Below, piece after piece: positions 51,242-52,489 of a stretch of 52,489 bases of DNA. Positions within the stretch are counted from its first letter, which is position 1. Each line of letters starts with the position of its first letter. A model generated the notes under the pieces. That model searched no databases. It was not told the origin of the DNA and worked only from the letters and a program-made list of their open reading frames with translations. The stretch lies in assembly GCA_009911175.1 (NCBI GenBank), contig QXWX01000049.1, positions 1-52,489 on the forward strand. The letters are read 5' to 3'. The position numbers were made by a program, and so were the translations under genes. The DNA is from Lachnospiraceae bacterium. Its GTDB lineage: Bacteria > Bacillota_A > Clostridia > Lachnospirales > Lachnospiraceae.

Positions 51242-51272
51242 TTGACTTTCCACCTTGTGGAAGCTGTATAAA
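51242..51272 (+). promoter_or_regulatory. MerR-type promoter/operator
   Basis: TTGACT (51242-51247) and TATAAA (51267-51272) are 19 bp apart, the lengthened spacer that MerR proteins untwist. The spacer holds the perfect palindrome TTCCAC-CTT-GTGGAA (51248-51262). Autoregulation by the next gene is expected. Confidence 0.8.
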
Positions 51273-51308
51273 CAAAATAAGACACCGAGGGAGATAAGGA
51301 GCGGGGAC

Positions 51309-51950
51309 ATGAAGATCAAGCAGGTTGAGGAACTGGTGGGCATCACAAAAAAGAATATCCGGTTTTACGAGGATCAGGGGCTTCTGGAAGTGAAGCGCGC
51401 GGAAAACGGATACCGGGAATATAGCTTAAATGATGTAAAACGTCTCCAGGAGATCCGGCTTCTGCGGAAGCTGGCCATTCCCATTGAGGATATGCGGCAT
51501 ATGTACGCGGGACAAAAAAGCCTGCGAAGCTGCTTGGAATACCAGGTGGAGGAGATGGAGCGCCAGAAAAAGAATCTTGTGCAGGTCCAGGCATTCTGCG
51601 AAGAGCTTCTGAATGCGGATCTTTCATTGGAAACACTCGACGCGACCCAGTGTCTGGAACAGATGGAGCGGCTGGAAAAGGAGGGAACGAATTTTATGGA
51701 TGTGAGAAAAACAGATGTTCATAAGAAAAAAATCATTGGAGCAGCTCTGGGCGGCGGGATCATGGTTATATTTATGGCTGCAATGATCGGGATCACGATC
51801 TGGGGCAGTATGGAAGATCCGGTTCCGATCGGGTTTATGCTGTTCATGATCGGAATCCCGGCAGCAGTGATCATCGGTGTGATCGCGGCGCTGATCGGAA
51901 GAGTAAAAGAGATCAAAGGAGGAGAAGAAGATGAAGCTTCTAAGTATTGA
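51309..51950 (+). CDS. MerR-family regulator with C-terminal membrane helices
   Basis: Predicted 213-residue regulator. The N-terminal MerR helix-turn-helix and wing read IKQVEELVGITKKNIRFYED and GLLEVKRAENGYREY. A coiled dimerisation helix follows (EYQVEEMERQKKNLVQVQAF). Unlike classical metal or drug MerR proteins, the C-terminus holds two membrane helices (AALGGGIMVIFMAAMIGITI and FMIGIPAAVIIGVIAALIG), so the regulator is membrane-tethered and probably senses envelope state. AAGGAG lies 7 bases before ATG 51309. It controls its own 19-bp-spacer promoter and overlaps the YbjQ-family gene by 20 bases. Confidence 0.9.
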   Translation: MKIKQVEELVGITKKNIRFYEDQGLLEVKRAENGYREYSLNDVKRLQEIRLLRKLAIPIEDMRHMYAGQKSLRSCLEYQVEEMERQKKNLVQVQAFCEELLNADLSLETLDATQCLEQMERLEKEGTNFMDVRKTDVHKKKIIGAALGGGIMVIFMAAMIGITIWGSMEDPVPIGFMLFMIGIPAAVIIGVIAALIGRVKEIKGGEEDEASKY

Positions 51951-52242
51951 TTATATCCCGGGCACGGAGATCGAGGCGCTGGATATGGTAAAAGGAACTG
52001 TAGTGCAGACAAAGAATTTCGGCAAGGATTTTATGGCCGGGATGAAAACGCTGGTCGGCGGAGAGATCGTAGGTTATACGGAAATGCTCAACGAGGCACG
52101 TCAGATTGCGGTCAAGAGAATGGTGGATGAGGCGAAGGCACTTGGCGCGGATGCGGTGATCGGAGTGAAGTACGGCTCATCACAGGTCATGCAGGGGGCG
52201 GCGGAGGTGATCGCCTATGGAACCGCTGTAAAATATCTCTAA
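51931..52242 (+). CDS. YbjQ/UPF0145-family protein
   Basis: Predicted 103-residue protein of the YbjQ family, annotated as putative heavy-metal binding on structural grounds. Typical segments are EALDMVKGTVVQTKNFGKDF, MLNEARQIAVKRMVDEAKAL, GADAVIGVKYGSS, and the end EVIAYGTAVKYL. AAAGGAGGAG precedes ATG 51931, inside the end of the MerR gene, so the two are translationally coupled. Members form pentamers; a biochemical role is not established. Pairing with a membrane-tethered MerR suggests an envelope-stress output. Confidence 0.92.
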   Translation: MKLLSIDYIPGTEIEALDMVKGTVVQTKNFGKDFMAGMKTLVGGEIVGYTEMLNEARQIAVKRMVDEAKALGADAVIGVKYGSSQVMQGAAEVIAYGTAVKYL

Positions 52243-52489
52243 CTGTACGGTTGGAATGGGGCTGTTGCACGAATATAGTGCTTCAGTCCTATTTTTGATA
52301 TGGGCTTTAGCCTGTTGAGCATGGCGTAGTTTTTCGTGTTCCGAAAAATGGATGTGCAAGTACCACATTGTCTTCACTCCCAAGTATAGACGAAAAATAA
52401 TTTATAATCAATTCATACTTGTGATTATGCCGGATCGCAGCCCGGCTTTCCTCCTAGATTTTCTTTGGTATGCGCTCCGGCACAAACGA
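52243..52489. other. No gene seen at right edge
   Basis: The 247 bases after the YbjQ-family gene hold no convincing reading frame, terminator or RNA gene. GGGGCTGTTGCAC at 52258-52270 resembles ends of some insertion sequences, but no partner end is in the window. Confidence 0.4.

Noticed and set aside
52258..52489. Possible insertion-sequence end (GGGGCTGTTGCAC) at the right edge
   Set aside because: No opposite end, target duplication or transposase is visible within the window, so it cannot be supported.

Overview
The window looks like a chromosomal segment of a gut-type Lachnospiraceae (Clostridia, Bacillota). The evidence is AGGAGG-type ribosome binding sites, mixed GC, GPH-type sugar transport, GH78/GH3 plant-glycoside enzymes, DUF6442/XRE and DUF3784 small membrane genes, an FtsA-like protein with acidic repeats, and many decayed accessory genes. 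The family-level placement is inference; no rRNA, tRNA or CRISPR is visible. All positions were read by eye and carry an error of a few bases.

Layout. (1) 0-7.8 kb: a membrane LuxR-type regulator divergent from a lipoprotein amidohydrolase, a chemoreceptor, a stretch of gene fragments (Fic, XRE, HicB), and an ECF sigma/anti-sigma pair. (2) 7.9-15 kb: an accessory patchwork with a frameshifted Rpn-type gene, a truncated AraC-GNAT gene, a MATE pump, LytTR, sensor and recombinase fragments, a likely GNAT toxin-antitoxin pair and an orphan two-component system. A 68-bp imperfect direct repeat sits at 9.1 and 13.2 kb. (3) 15-18.4 kb: pepT and a low-GC ATPase/TOPRIM-like pair resembling abortive-infection systems. 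(4) 18.5-33.8 kb: a plant-glycoside locus with two GH78 rhamnosidases, a 1155-residue OYE/flavin-reductase/SDR/zinc-ribbon fusion, a GH3 glucosidase, a GPH transporter, a GH5-like pseudogene and an AraC regulator. (5) 34-36.6 kb: decayed genes and a DUF3784 gene. (6) 36.8-42.1 kb: an FtsA-like ATPase and a beta-helix lipoprotein, both with long tandem repeats. (7) 42.2-47 kb: riboflavin genes ribD-ribE-ribBA-ribH headed by a riboflavin-kinase/winged-helix fusion. (8) 47-52.4 kb: a DUF6442-DUF6442-XRE operon, an HTH-AAA-PDDEXK protein, a metallophosphoesterase, a palindromic repeat element and a MerR-YbjQ pair.

Two systems stand out. First, four promoters in the glycoside locus (upstream of both GH78 genes, the fusion reductase and GH3) share two AT-rich half-sites exactly 20 bp apart, followed at a fixed distance of 32 bp by a -10 box. 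This is the pattern of one AraC-type activator controlling a regulon. It ties the unusual redox fusion to de-rhamnosylation and de-glucosylation, and suggests complete processing of a rhamnosylated plant glycoside including reduction of its aglycone. Second, the riboflavin cluster shows no FMN riboswitch. Instead its first gene fuses a complete-looking riboflavin kinase domain to an OmpR-type DNA-binding domain. Its own promoter has a perfect 11-bp-spaced direct repeat just upstream of the -35 box, and its leader can fold into two mutually exclusive hairpins. This looks like a flavin-sensing bifunctional regulator of the operon.
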